Shown: positions 17,183 to 28,018 of the stretch, one piece after another
Layout of the letters: every line of letters begins with the position of its first letter
How positions within the stretch are numbered: the stretch's first letter is position 1
Source: UBA6522 sp965262365
Lineage (GTDB): Bacteria; Pseudomonadota; Gammaproteobacteria; Steroidobacterales; Rariloculaceae
Assembly: GCA_965262365.1 (NCBI GenBank)
Contig: OZ253541.1
Coordinates: 4,960,001 to 5,024,000 of the forward strand
Direction of reading: 5' to 3'
Length of the DNA stretch: 64,000 nucleotides
Translations under genes and position numbers: made by a program
The notes under the pieces: model-generated
What the model was told of the DNA's origin: nothing
What the model saw: only the letters and a program-made list of their open reading frames with translations
Database searches by the model: none

Positions 17183-19957
17183 CTACCGCGCGCCGCCGCC
17201 GGATTCCACCTCCCGCCCGAATTCGTCGATCTCAACCACCTCGCCAATCCCCAGCGCGCGCACGTCCTCCTCGAACAGCGACAGATCGCCGGCGATCACC
17301 CACGTCAGGCGGTCCGGATGAATGATGTCGCGCGCGGCAGCGTGCACCTCTTCCAGGGTCACGTCCTCCAGCGCTTCGGCATAGCGTAGCGGGTAGTCCC
17401 ACGGACGCCCCATCTCGGCGCTGGACAGCAGGCTGTTGAGCAGCGCACGGCCGGTTTCGAACCGGCCTGCCAGCGAGCGCACACGCCGCTCCCGCGTCTG
17501 GTTGAACTCTTCGGGCGTGGCGGGCCGGGCGCCGATGTATTCCTCGAGTTCGCGCTGGATCTCGGTAACCGCCTCCGCCGTCCTGTCGCCCTGTACCGGC
17601 GCGCTCACCATGAAAATCGGCTGGAACCGATCGGTAGTCAGGAAGGAGCCTGCGCCGTAACTCCAGCCCTTGTCCTCGCGCAGATTGAGATTGATGCGCG
17701 AGACGAAGCCGCTGCCGAGCACTTCGCTGGCGATCGTATCGGGCACGTCCGGTTCGACGGACGTCGCCGCCGCCGGGTAACCGGCCAGTATCACGCTCTG
17801 CGCGGACCCCGGCATGTTCACGAGGAACACCCGCGGACCCTCCGGCGGAGGCACCTGAGCAACCGCTGGCGCCGGGGCGTCCGGCACCGCACCGGCGGAC
17901 GGATTTTCCGTTTCATCGACCGTCCAGTCTGCAAACCCGTCCGCCAGCCACTGTGCCAGATCGTCCATGGTCACGTCACCCACCGCGAACACCGTGAACG
18001 GCCGTCCCTCGATTCGGGCCGCGTGGTAATCCGCCACGTCGGCGCGGCCGATGCCGCGCACCTGTTCTTCGGTGATCTGCCGGCCGTAGGGATGCTCCGC
18101 GCCGAACACCCGTTCTTCCAGCGCCGCCCGGGCGATGGCGTTGGGTTGCGTCCTGCGCTGCTGGATTTCGGTGACGCGCCGTTCGGTCTGCAGCGCGAGC
18201 TGGTCCTCGGGGTAGGTGGGGTTGCTCAGGATATCGGCCGTCAGGGCGATGATCTCCGGCAGATTCTCGGTCAGTCCACCGGCCGTCAGGTTGCTCGAGA
18301 GGGTGCCGCCGGTCGCCCTGATGAAGGTGCCGAGTCGTTCCATCTCGGTGCTGAGTTCCGCGGCGTCAAGGGAGGTCGTCCCGCTGTTAAGCTGCTGGAA
18401 GGCGAATTCCGTGATGCCCCGATCTTCCGAGGCCTCGCCCGCGGAGCCTACCTCGAACCGCAACACCAGATCCGTCACCGGAAGCACTTCCCGCCGCGCG
18501 AGCACCACCCGAATGCCGTTGTCCAGCTCACGCTCCTCGACCTCGGGAAAGCGCAGCGACGCGGCCGCCTCTACTTCAGGCAGGCGGCTGCGGTCCGCCT
18601 CTCCGGCGGCAGCGCTGGATCTGGCCGAAAACGGCACGCCGGTCAGTTCGTAGTAGGGGCGCGTCAGCCACTCGTTGGCCAATGCGGACAGTCCCTCGGA
18701 GGTCGCTTCCTGGACAGCCGCGATGGGCTCCCTGAACCGTCCGGGGTTGTTCGCGAAGACGGCGCCCGTGATCAGCGCCTCCGCCTTGGAGGACACGGTT
18801 TCGTAGTTGCGGGTGATGCCCGTCAGGCTCTGCGCCCGCTGCCGCTCCAGGCGTTCGGGGTCCGGCCCGGTGACCAGGAATTCCGCCAGCGTCTCGTCGA
18901 GGACGCGGCGCGCCTCCTCCACATCCGCGTCGGGGAGCAACTGCACGTCGATGCTGAACACGCCGGTAAGCTCATAGTCGATGGGCGAGGCCTGGACGAA
19001 GGATGCCAGGCGATGCTCCTCGACCAGGGCCCGGTAAAGCGGTGCGGTGCGGCCCCTGGAGAATGCGCTGCTCCACAGCGCGAAACCCACCGATTCGCGG
19101 GACGTGGACGGAATCGCCCAGGAGCGCCGTATGAAGCCGCTGGCAGCCTGATCGTGGATCACCTCGTGGCGGTTCTCGGTCAACTGCGGAACCCACCGGG
19201 CGATGCGGGTGAGGGGCTGCCCCGCCGGCGCATCGGCGTAGTACTTCTCCATGAGCGGCCGGGCCGTGGCCATGTCGATGTCGCCGGCCAGCACGATGAC
19301 GACGTTGGAGGCGCCGTAGTAGGTGTCGAACCAGTCCTTCACGTCCGCAAGCGTGGCGGCGTCCAGGTCTTCCATGGAACCGATCACCGGATTGCGATAG
19401 GGGTGGCCGGGGGAAAACAGTCCCCGGAATACCACGTCCCATACGCTTCCCCACGGCCGATTCTCCCCCTGCCGCTTCTCGTTCTGCACCACGCTGCGCT
19501 GCTCGTCCAGCGTCGCCTGATCGACGGCGCCGAGCAGGTGGGTCATGCGGTCGGATTCCAGCCACAGCATGCGTTCCAGCGCGCCGGTGGGCACCGTCTG
19601 GAAATAGGCGGTACGGTCGAACGTGGTGGTGCCGTTGATGCCGGTCGCGCCGACTTCGCTGAGCGGCCCGAAGTAGTCCTCGTCGTGGTTCTCGCTGCCC
19701 TGGAACATCAGGTGCTCGAAAAGGTGCGCGAAACCCGTCCTGTTCTCCGGTTCGTCCTTCGAGCCCACGTGATACCAGGTGATCATGGAGACGATGGGCG
19801 CCTTGCGGTCGGTGTGGACGATGACGCGCAGGCCATTGTCGAGGGTGAACTCCTCGTAGGGGATGTCGATGTCGTCGAACTCGATGGCGAACGCCGTGGG
19901 TGCGGCCGTCAGGCTCGCCGCGGTCGCGATGAGTAAACGTAGAATCCAGTCTGGCAT
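17183..19957 (-). CDS. M16 family zinc metalloprotease (two-half pitrilysin type)
   Basis: A 924-residue exported protease with a signal peptide ending PTAFA. The N-terminal half has the inverted zinc motif H78-L-F-E81-H82 and a downstream Glu-rich segment that supplies the third ligand. The C-terminal half (from about residue 490) is a second, inactive M16 fold, which closes the usual clamshell. It is full length for the tandem M16 family and should degrade peptides in the periplasm. It stands alone on its strand, beside the remains of an autotransporter. Confidence 0.93.
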   Translation of the reverse strand: MPDWILRLLIATAASLTAAPTAFAIEFDDIDIPYEEFTLDNGLRVIVHTDRKAPIVSMITWYHVGSKDEPENRTGFAHLFEHLMFQGSENHDEDYFGPLSEVGATGINGTTTFDRTAYFQTVPTGALERMLWLESDRMTHLLGAVDQATLDEQRSVVQNEKRQGENRPWGSVWDVVFRGLFSPGHPYRNPVIGSMEDLDAATLADVKDWFDTYYGASNVVIVLAGDIDMATARPLMEKYYADAPAGQPLTRIARWVPQLTENRHEVIHDQAASGFIRRSWAIPSTSRESVGFALWSSAFSRGRTAPLYRALVEEHRLASFVQASPIDYELTGVFSIDVQLLPDADVEEARRVLDETLAEFLVTGPDPERLERQRAQSLTGITRNYETVSSKAEALITGAVFANNPGRFREPIAAVQEATSEGLSALANEWLTRPYYELTGVPFSARSSAAAGEADRSRLPEVEAAASLRFPEVEERELDNGIRVVLARREVLPVTDLVLRFEVGSAGEASEDRGITEFAFQQLNSGTTSLDAAELSTEMERLGTFIRATGGTLSSNLTAGGLTENLPEIIALTADILSNPTYPEDQLALQTERRVTEIQQRRTQPNAIARAALEERVFGAEHPYGRQITEEQVRGIGRADVADYHAARIEGRPFTVFAVGDVTMDDLAQWLADGFADWTVDETENPSAGAVPDAPAPAVAQVPPPEGPRVFLVNMPGSAQSVILAGYPAAATSVEPDVPDTIASEVLGSGFVSRINLNLREDKGWSYGAGSFLTTDRFQPIFMVSAPVQGDRTAEAVTEIQRELEEYIGARPATPEEFNQTRERRVRSLAGRFETGRALLNSLLSSAEMGRPWDYPLRYAEALEDVTLEEVHAAARDIIHPDRLTWVIAGDLSLFEEDVRALGIGEVVEIDEFGREVESGGGAR

Positions 19958-20124
19958 GGGGCGGCTCCACTGGCGGCAGGGCGAAGAGTATAAGCCCGCC
20001 AGTCGCGTAACGTGGCACTCTACTCAGAATGAGCCCCGCCAGGCCGATGGCAACGCCTGTCTCATCATGGGCGCGGGCCTGCCTACCATCGCATCGATCC
20101 GCGGAGTTGAACGGCGTGTTGGGT

Positions 20125-23100
20125 CTGCCCGCGCCCGTCTCCGCATCGCCGCCGTCGTAGCGCAGGCCGGCCTCCACGGTGGGACGCAGCGTGCCGCCCC
20201 AAACGGGCAGGCTGCCCGAACCCTCCAGGAGTACCCGCACCCGGCTGGTCGCGCCTTGCGCGGCCGCCAGCCCCTGCACCGCTTCGGAGTCCGTCTGCGT
20301 GAGCAGCGCGTCGGAACGCAGGGCCAGTTCGAACCGGCCGCTTTCACCCGTGCGGGCGGAAACCAGGCTGCGGCCGCCGAACGCCAGCATTCGATTCGAC
20401 AGGTCCGTCTCGAGCGCGGATTCGGCGTCTTCGGGCTCAAGCTGCATCCGCCCGCCGCCGTAGCCGATAACGCCCCACAGGCTGGTCGTGTCGTTCAACT
20501 CGTAGTGGGCATAGGGATTCAGGCTCGTCAGCGTGCTTTCCAGGGACCCGCCGGCCGGGCGAGCGTGACTTCGAACACCAGCACCGCGTTCGGTCCTTCG
20601 TCAACCCGAGCGTCCGCCACCGACAGCGTCTGCCCGGTCCGATGGACGATCACGGATCGCGCCTCGGTGAGCAGGCGGTCATCTACAGTACAGATGGCGC
20701 CGGTCTGATCGCACGCCAGATCCACGACCGGGGCAACCGTCACCGGCTCCTCGGAGTCCGCCATTACGCTTATCGTCCACTCGTGGGCGAGATATTCCCC
20801 TTGCCGGTCCCGGATATGCTGGATCGTCTCGATGGAGCCGTTGGTCACCGTGAAGGCATGTTCGATCAGGTTCGCTTCGCCGATGACCTCGATGAGGTCC
20901 ACGGCTTCGCTGAACTGCAGGTGGACCTCGAATTCGCTGTCGCTGCCGCCGTGCGCGTCCGGAATCATCGACCAGTCCGCCGTGAGGTCGGGTTGCTCGA
21001 TCTGCCCGTCGACTACCGCGGCTCCCTGGTGCGCCAGGTCGACCGCCGGCCCACTGACGCTGTTGATCTGCCCGCCGTTGAGCGCGAGGCTGTCGGCCAC
21101 CAGCGCGATGTGGCGAACCGGGCTCTCGTCCGCCGTCACCAGGTGTTCGAATACCAACGTATCCTCGTGGGCCACGTGCGAGAACAGCGTGGACAGCTCC
21201 GTGGTCTCCGCCTCCGACTCCCCGAGAGTGAGCGTGACGCCGGGCACGCCATCGGTCGTTTCCACGCTGACACGTTCGTCAAATTGCAGTGTCACGCGGA
21301 TCGGTTCGCCCGCGGTCCACTCGCCGTCGCGGTCGCCATCGTTCTGAATTTGCGACATTGTGACCTGCGCCCGGCGGGCCGGTTCCGGCGCGGAGGTGTC
21401 GCAGTCCACCTCGTCGGAGGTGTCGCGCCGGAACGAGCCTGAAGCCTGGTTGCCCACGGCGGTCTCCCCATGGGTCACGACATCGGCTGGAACGCTGATC
21501 GATACGGGCGAGCCCCACACGCGGGGGGTGATCCGCACCCGGTATCCCAAGAGCGTGTCGTGAGGCTGATCGACCAGTTCCGCCGTGGCGTTCGCGAGCG
21601 CCAGGTCGCTTTCGACGTTGAAGCCGTCGACGGGCTCGTATCTCAGGTACTGTGCGCTCGCCGTCGTGAAGCCGATGGTCAGGAAGAAGGACCCTTCCTC
21701 GTTCTCCGGTGTCGCCGGATCGTCGAAGTCGCGGCAGATGGTCTCCGGCACCGAGGTATCGCCGGACAAGCCGCTTGCCCCGGCGGTCACCACCGTGCGC
21801 AGCGGCTTCGACGAATCGGCCAGCACAGCCTCGGCGACGTTCGAGACCAGCCAGGCGCCGGCGTGACTGGCGCGCATCCTGAATGCATAGCGCTGGTTGC
21901 TGCCGATCGAAGCGGTGCGAAAACCAATGCCGTCCTCGCAGTCGACCTCCGACGAGCCGCTGCCGATGGATTGCCAGGTCAGGTCGCCTGAATCTCCGGA
22001 AGCTGATTCAGACACAGGGCTCGTTGCCACTGCAATGGCGCTGAGTTCGCTTGCAGTTACGCCGTCGGGAATCCAGCAGAGGTCGATGGACGGCGTCGCG
22101 TCGGTGGTGGCGTCGGACATGGAGTCGCCAGAGCCCTCGGTCATCGAGTCGCTCGTATCCTCGGAATTCGAATCCGTTGAGTCCTCGGAAGTCCGGGCGG
22201 TGGCCGTCAATCCGTCTGCCATGGCCGTTGCCGTCACCCGCAGGAAACCGGATGGCAGCCCGGCGCCGTTCTCGCCCACGGCCGATACGCGATATCGCCG
22301 CGTTTCGGCAAAATTCAGGCCGACATCGTGTCGGAAGGAGGCGACGGTGCTCTCGGTATTGTCCTCGACCGCTGTCCAGGTCAGATCGACGTGAGTCGCC
22401 GTGGCCGTGGCGCTCAGACCGCTCACCTGCGCGGGCAGCGAATCCTGCGACTGGACCTCGTTGTCGGAAATGGTCACCGTGAGTTCGCCGCCCGTGAAGT
22501 CGTCGTAGTCGCCGCCCTCCGCCGCATGGGAAACGACCGCCGAGTCGTGGTACGCGTCGTCGTCCTCGGCCGCGGAGAGCGTCACCGTCTGCGCCGTATC
22601 CCAATCGGCCGACGTGAAGGTGAGGCTCGACGGCTCGAAAGTCACGTCGGGGCTGCCGGTCACCCCGGGCGTCAGCGTCACGGTGTCCGTCGGCTCGGTA
22701 TCCAGCACCGCGGTGTAGGTGGCGCTCGCGCCCTCGGCCACATCGTCGTCGATCGGCGTAATCGTGAAACTCACGGAACCGGTTGTCTTTCCCGCATCAA
22801 TCGTCAGCGTCTGGTCCGCCACGGTTTCGTAGTCGGTACCCTCGGTTGCGGAGTCGCCGGACGTACCCACCCACACCGGCACGACCGTGTCCGAGGCCCG
22901 CGGAATTCCGTTCAGCGTCCCCGTCACCGTGACAGTCTGTGCCCCACCGGACTCTTCCACCGCACTGGTCCCGCCAAGTATCAGCGCAGTTGAGGTCGTA
23001 AGGTAGTCTTCTGCGGTCACTGAAACGCTGTCCGCCGCCACCGAGCCGTAGTCGCCCCCGGTCACCGTGTGGCTTATCGTTGCGGAATCGTCAACCGTGT

Positions 23101-23623
23101 CCGCGTCATAGCCCGCGGTCACGGTCACCTCCTGCGCCCTGTACCAGTTGCCGGTCGTGAAGGTCAGCGCGCCCGACACCGTCACGTCCGAACTGCCGGA
23201 CACCGACGGCGTCACCGTCACCGTTCCGGTCGGTTCGGATTCCAGCGCCACCGAGTAGCCTTTCGTCCAGCCCTCGCTGATTTTCAGGGTGGTCGGTCCG
23301 ACCCTCACGCCCCGGGTGTCGTTGTCGGTGATGGTCACGGTCGACTCGATGGTCGAGTTGTCTCCGGCGAAAGCCCCGTTGGAGGGATTTGAAAGCTGAA
23401 TCTTGAACGTCTCGCTGTTCTCGTCCACGTCGTCGTCGCGGATGGTCGCCCGAATGCGGCCGATTCTCGACCGGGCGGCTATCGTGAGGGTGCCGTCGGT
23501 CAACGAATAGTCGCCGTCGTCCTTCTTCGCGGTGCCGTCGACGCCGCTGCTGCAAGCACCAGCGCAAGACAGCATCGCACGCGGGGAATCTCGATTGCCG
23601 CGGGCAGCACAATCGACATTCAT
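20125..23623 (-). pseudogene. Calx-beta/FnIII autotransporter with internal deletion and frameshift
   Basis: From 23623 to 20545 the minus strand encodes Calx-beta-like domains, two related repeats of the type VTLTPGVTGSPDVTFEPSSL, one FnIII domain and further beta-rich repeats. It then reaches the beginning of another Calx-beta domain (SVADARVDEGPNAVLVFEV). At about 20545 this joins, one frame off, to the C-terminal autotransporter barrel (GSLESTLTSLNPYAHYEL). The barrel breaks off near GLRYDGGDAETGAG. No signal peptide is visible at the N-terminus either. The surface protein is therefore truncated at both ends and lacks its passenger-barrel linker. Confidence 0.8.
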
Positions 23624-23708
23624 GTGGTCTGCTTGCGACGGCGCGGGTACATTCGATCTACTTGAAGTCCGTGTCAGGCAGACCCAACACTATAGTACCG
23701 GCGATTTC

Positions 23709-24044
23709 CTACGGAGTCTGCGGCGCTTCAGACTCGAATCCGAACAGGTGGACTTCCACGCGGGTCAGGCGATTTTCGATGTTGTCCAGGCGACTGTCGA
23801 CACTGACGGCCATCTCGCGGAGTCGGTTGTCGACATTGCCTATCTCCTGCCGGAGCCCGATTTCGACATCGCCAATTCGCGTGTGCAGGTTCCCCGTGTC
23901 GGTGCGCAGGTCCCTGATGTCGGTGCGCAGGCCCCTGATGTCGGAATTGATTTCGGCAAACCCGGATTGCATCATTACGCCGAGGGCGCAGAAGGCCAGG
24001 ATGATCGAGCAGATCACCGTCACGGTCCGGCCGTCCCATTTCAT
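23709..24044 (-). CDS. Small membrane-anchored coiled-coil protein
   Basis: A 111-residue protein from ATG 24044. It has one transmembrane helix (VICSIILAFCALGVMM) and then a long coiled-coil of repeated IRDLRTD, IGDVEIG and VDNRLRE heptads. The layout matches the gene at 15969-16265. No catalytic motif is visible. It diverges from the Spondin gene on the other strand. The function is unknown. Confidence 0.65.
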   Translation of the reverse strand: MKWDGRTVTVICSIILAFCALGVMMQSGFAEINSDIRGLRTDIRDLRTDTGNLHTRIGDVEIGLRQEIGNVDNRLREMAVSVDSRLDNIENRLTRVEVHLFGFESEAPQTP

Positions 24045-24183
24045 TTCTCTATTCCAACTCCGGCAGGATGCCGTCATCGTATCATGCGGTCACTGCTGCT
24101 CAACGCACGAAACTGGACGGTTCGCTCAAATTTGGCCCCGCCGGTGCATCTGTATACCATCCATGAAAGCCACGAGCCCATCC

Positions 24184-26223
24184 ATGAAACCGGCATCCAC
24201 CCGCATAGCAGCATTGCTCGCCCTTTCCCTCGCATCCGGCGTGACGCATGCGCAAGACGAGACGGCGACCTACACCATGACCTTCGAGGGGCTGTGGACG
24301 GCCGACGACATCACCGATGCCGGCATGCCGGGCGGTGCGCACTTCACCGAAATGATCGGTGCCACGCACAATTCCGGCACGACGATATGGGTGTCCGGTG
24401 GCACGGCCAGCGCCGGAGTCGAGAATGTCGCCGAACTGGGAAGCGTGGGCACCCTGGTCAGCGAGATCGGTGGAAACGCCAACGCCGCCGGCGTCGTCCG
24501 GGCGGGGAGTGCCTTCATCAGTCCGACAGCGACGGTTTCCGGCACGTTCACCGCGAATTCAAGCCATCCCCTGGTCTCGGTCCTGTCCATGGTCGCTCCC
24601 ACGCCGGACTGGTTCGTCGGTGTCTCCAACCTGAGACTGTACGACAACGGTTGGCAGAATCGGGTTGTTGACCTTTATCCCTACGATGCGGGGACCGAGG
24701 AGGGTTCCGGCTGGTCGCTGAGCAACGCGGCCACAAGTCCGCAGGGCGTCATCACAAGCATCCGCAACACGGGCAGGTTCCGCGGCAACCCCATCGGCAG
24801 GCTCAGTTTTACGACCGATCAAACCACCGACAACGGGCAAACCACCGGCGGGGGCACGGTGTCCCCTGTGGAGCCTCCGGTGACGATCGAGCCGCGTTCG
24901 ATGCATTACACGGTCCCGTTGCTGGTTCCGTCGGGCACATCGGGCGGAGCCCTGGGGGTGCTGCGAATCCTCAACGCCACGGCCGAGACCGGACCGGTGG
25001 ACATCTACGCCATCGACGATTTCGGTACCCGCAGCGGTCCGGCCACGTTCACGCTCGGCGCCTGGGCGGCGGCGGAGTTCACGGCCTCGGACCTGCGGTC
25101 CGGCAACGTCCTGCTGGACTTGGCCGGCGGCGTCGGCCCCGTGCGCGATGCGCGACTTCTGATCGGCACGGACCTGCGGATCGTGCCCCTGGCCTATGTC
25201 CGTGCCGCCGACGGCACGCTGAGCGCGATGCACGACACGGTGCGATCGGCGTCTGCGGACGGCTCGGGGCAGTACCGCTACGAAGTCCCGGTCTTCAATC
25301 CTTCCACCGAGACGATCCAGGCGAGCCGCCTGCGGTTGATCAATCCGGGCGACGAGCAGGCCTCGGTCACGATCGGCGCACGCGACGACAGCGGTGCGGC
25401 GGCCACCGGCGGAGACGTGACATTGACGCTGGCGGCAGGCGCCGCAAAGACCCTGACGGCGCAGCAGCTCGAGGCCGGTGACAGCAGCATCGCGGGCCGG
25501 TTGGGCGCCGGGGTCGGCAAGTGGCGGCTGAGGGTGTCGTCGGATCGGCCTCTGCAGGTCGTGAACATGACCGCTTCCACCGCCGGGTACTGGAACAACC
25601 TTTCCACGACCGCGGTGGCCGGTGCGGCGCCGGCGGATCTGGCGGCGCTGAACGAGCGCGTCGTTGGCGAGAATGTCGTCTACGAGACGAACACCGGGCA
25701 ATTCACGCTCAACGCCACGGAGGGCGGGCGGTTCACGGAGACGGGCGACATCGACGGCGTCGCGACGAGCTTCATGGGCAGTTACGGCTATCGGGCAATC
25801 GGGCCCGATGCGGGCCGGCTGACGCTGATGTACGACGACGGCGATGCATGCCGGGCCAACTTTTACTTCTCGTCCCGGACGAACGGCTGGTTCGCATCGC
25901 ACTGCACCGGCAGCGATGACCCGGACGGATTCTGGCTGGGTGGCAACTGGTCCATTACGGTGAACCGAGCTTCAACGGAGCCGGGTTCCCTTGGCGAGTG
26001 CTACGCGGGACTGCTTGTGGGCATCGGGCAGAGCTGCACGTATCCCGGCACGACGGACGAGTTCAGCGTCAATGTACGGGGCCGCGGATCGTTCCTGACA
26101 TTCCTGGCCGGTATCCGGATCCGGGTGAACAACCAGACGATCAACGGTCGTGTCTACGACTTCGAGGCCTCGCATCGGGGGGAAGGCGTGTGGCGGATCG
26201 ACCGGGTGGCCGGCAGCACCTGA
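24184..26223 (+). CDS. Secreted Spondin_N-domain modular protein
   Basis: A 679-residue exported protein (signal MKPASTRIAALLALSLASGV). Residues 25-195 match a Spondin_N domain: YTMTFEGLWTADD, GGAHFTEMIGATHN, then HPLVSVLSMVAPTPDWFVGV. The shared module of this window follows (HYTVPLLVP, VDIYAIDDFGTRSGPATFTL, LRLINPGDE, GYWNNLSTTA). A final short domain begins GSLGECYAGLLVGIGQSCTY and ends GVWRIDRVAGST. The ATG at 24163 is an alternative start, but 24184 matches the leader of the SEL1 genes at 35453 and 40398. It is probably an extracellular or surface adhesive protein. Confidence 0.85.
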   Translation: MKPASTRIAALLALSLASGVTHAQDETATYTMTFEGLWTADDITDAGMPGGAHFTEMIGATHNSGTTIWVSGGTASAGVENVAELGSVGTLVSEIGGNANAAGVVRAGSAFISPTATVSGTFTANSSHPLVSVLSMVAPTPDWFVGVSNLRLYDNGWQNRVVDLYPYDAGTEEGSGWSLSNAATSPQGVITSIRNTGRFRGNPIGRLSFTTDQTTDNGQTTGGGTVSPVEPPVTIEPRSMHYTVPLLVPSGTSGGALGVLRILNATAETGPVDIYAIDDFGTRSGPATFTLGAWAAAEFTASDLRSGNVLLDLAGGVGPVRDARLLIGTDLRIVPLAYVRAADGTLSAMHDTVRSASADGSGQYRYEVPVFNPSTETIQASRLRLINPGDEQASVTIGARDDSGAAATGGDVTLTLAAGAAKTLTAQQLEAGDSSIAGRLGAGVGKWRLRVSSDRPLQVVNMTASTAGYWNNLSTTAVAGAAPADLAALNERVVGENVVYETNTGQFTLNATEGGRFTETGDIDGVATSFMGSYGYRAIGPDAGRLTLMYDDGDACRANFYFSSRTNGWFASHCTGSDDPDGFWLGGNWSITVNRASTEPGSLGECYAGLLVGIGQSCTYPGTTDEFSVNVRGRGSFLTFLAGIRIRVNNQTINGRVYDFEASHRGEGVWRIDRVAGST

Positions 26224-26329
26224 CCGCCAGCACGGCGCCGTTCCTCCTGCCTGCGCACGCTCGTTGGGCGCCGCCGTCTCTCCCCGATCCGGTCTGGAAG
26301 AACCCGATTGCTTTTCATACCATACCGCT

Positions 26330-27979
26330 GTGCACCCTTTGAAGCGTTCCTCACTTCGGATTGCCGCACTCGCGGCCCTTGTGCTGTGGGGTTCGGCCGC
26401 GCTGGCCGAGCACTACACGCTGCCGCTGTTCGTGACGTCGACGACGGCCGGCACCACCCAGGGCGTGCTGCGGTTACTCAACGACACCGGGGAATCCGGC
26501 TCGGTCGAGATCCATGCCATCGACGATGCCGGCACTCGCACCGGTCCGGCCACCTTCACACTGAACGCCTGGACGGCGGTGGAATTCGATGCCTCGGAGC
26601 TTGCCTCCGGAAATGCCATGAAGGGGTTGTCCGAGGGACTGGGCACCCTGTCCGGCGATGTGCGTCTGGCGATCGAGACGGAGTTGCAGATCGTGCCCTC
26701 GGCGTATGTTCGCGCGGGCGACGGCACGCTCAGCGCGATGCACGATACCGTGCGCGCCAGCGTCGCCGCAGGGGGAGGGGGCGGTTACAGGTACCTGGTG
26801 CCGATCTTCAATTCCGCGTCCGAGGTCACGCAGGTGAGCCGGTTGCGGTTGATCAATCCGGGGGCTCGGATCGCGTCCATCACCATTGAGGGCCGTGACG
26901 ATACGGGCACCGCGGCCACCGGGGGAACCGTTCAACTCACGGTGCCGGGGGCGGCGCCGGTGGATCACGAGGCGTTCAACGAGCGCTTCGGCGCAAGCGG
27001 GATCGAATACCGGCGGGGCAGCGACCGCGTCACTTACATGACACCGGCGTCGGACCGGTTCACGGAGACGGGCGAGTCCGGCGGTGTCGCGTTTACCAAC
27101 ATGGGCAGCGATTGCTATCCGGGCCTATTGGTGCGGATCGAGGGGAGTTGTACGTATCCCGGCACGACCGACGAGTTTACCGTCAACGAGCGCGGAAGGG
27201 GCCGGTTCCTGACGTTTCTGGCCGGTATCCGGATCCGGGTCAACAACGAGACCATCGACGGCCGTGTCTACGACTTCGAGGCCACGCACCAGGGTGACGG
27301 GGTATGGCGGATCGATCGGGTGGCCGGCATGACCGAGGTGCCGAGCTTCGGTGCGGCAGCGAATCCGGGGGACCGGACTTACATGGAAGGCGCCGCGATC
27401 GATCCGCTGACGCTGCCGGAGGCAACCGGCGGCAACGGCCGGCTGACGTACGGCCTGTCACCCGATGTACCCGGGTTGAGCTTCATCGCAAGCATGCGCC
27501 AGCTTACCGGCACGCCGTCGACGGCGGGCATTTACGACATGACCTACACCGTGACCGATGCAGACGGCGACACCGATACGCTCGGCTTCACCATCACTGT
27601 CGAGGCAGCCGAAGACGAGGGTAATGGTGGCGGTGGCGGCGGTGGTGGCGGCACGGGTTCTGCGGTCACGGTGGAAAACGGGAGTTGCAGGGGTACGCGA
27701 ACGGGTGCCTCAACTTTTAGCGTGCAAATGAGCGGTACCGTTCGGGCGCATCGTGCAGTGTCAAGCGTCCGGGTCCTTGGGTATGTAAACGGCTTGCTTC
27801 TGGGCGCAGACTCGCTGGGCGACATTCCGGCCGGAGGTACGAGGAACTTCTCCATCTCCGGCGACCTTACGATCACCGCGAACAGGATCTCCTCCTGCAA
27901 CGCCGACATCCATTTCCTGCCCGCGGGCTCGGAACCAGGCGGCGGCTCGGTCAGCATTGACTTTGGTACGCAGCTTTAG
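26330..27979 (+). CDS. Secreted modular protein with Ig-like domain
   Basis: A 549-residue exported protein. The only plausible starts are GTG 26330 and TTG 26339, giving the signal peptide KRSSLRIAALAALVLWGSAALA. It has the shared module (HYTLPLFVTS to RLRLINPGA) with in-frame deletions relative to the proteins at 24184 and 46444. Next come the CYPGLLVRIEGSCTYPGTTD domain and a putative Ig domain (PGLSFIASMRQLTGTPSTAG). A Gly-rich linker and a short C-terminal beta domain with two cysteines finish it. No ribosome-binding site is evident, so expression is uncertain. Confidence 0.7.
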   Translation: MHPLKRSSLRIAALAALVLWGSAALAEHYTLPLFVTSTTAGTTQGVLRLLNDTGESGSVEIHAIDDAGTRTGPATFTLNAWTAVEFDASELASGNAMKGLSEGLGTLSGDVRLAIETELQIVPSAYVRAGDGTLSAMHDTVRASVAAGGGGGYRYLVPIFNSASEVTQVSRLRLINPGARIASITIEGRDDTGTAATGGTVQLTVPGAAPVDHEAFNERFGASGIEYRRGSDRVTYMTPASDRFTETGESGGVAFTNMGSDCYPGLLVRIEGSCTYPGTTDEFTVNERGRGRFLTFLAGIRIRVNNETIDGRVYDFEATHQGDGVWRIDRVAGMTEVPSFGAAANPGDRTYMEGAAIDPLTLPEATGGNGRLTYGLSPDVPGLSFIASMRQLTGTPSTAGIYDMTYTVTDADGDTDTLGFTITVEAAEDEGNGGGGGGGGGTGSAVTVENGSCRGTRTGASTFSVQMSGTVRAHRAVSSVRVLGYVNGLLLGADSLGDIPAGGTRNFSISGDLTITANRISSCNADIHFLPAGSEPGGGSVSIDFGTQL

Positions 27980-28018
27980 AAGTTGGCGCCGCCATCGATG
28001 CGGCACGTCACTCCGACG

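Noticed and set aside
18023..19936. 637-codon open frame antisense to the M16 protease
   Set aside because: The protease strand has the zinc motif, signal peptide and full-length fold; the antisense translation is His/Arg/Gly-rich without any motif.
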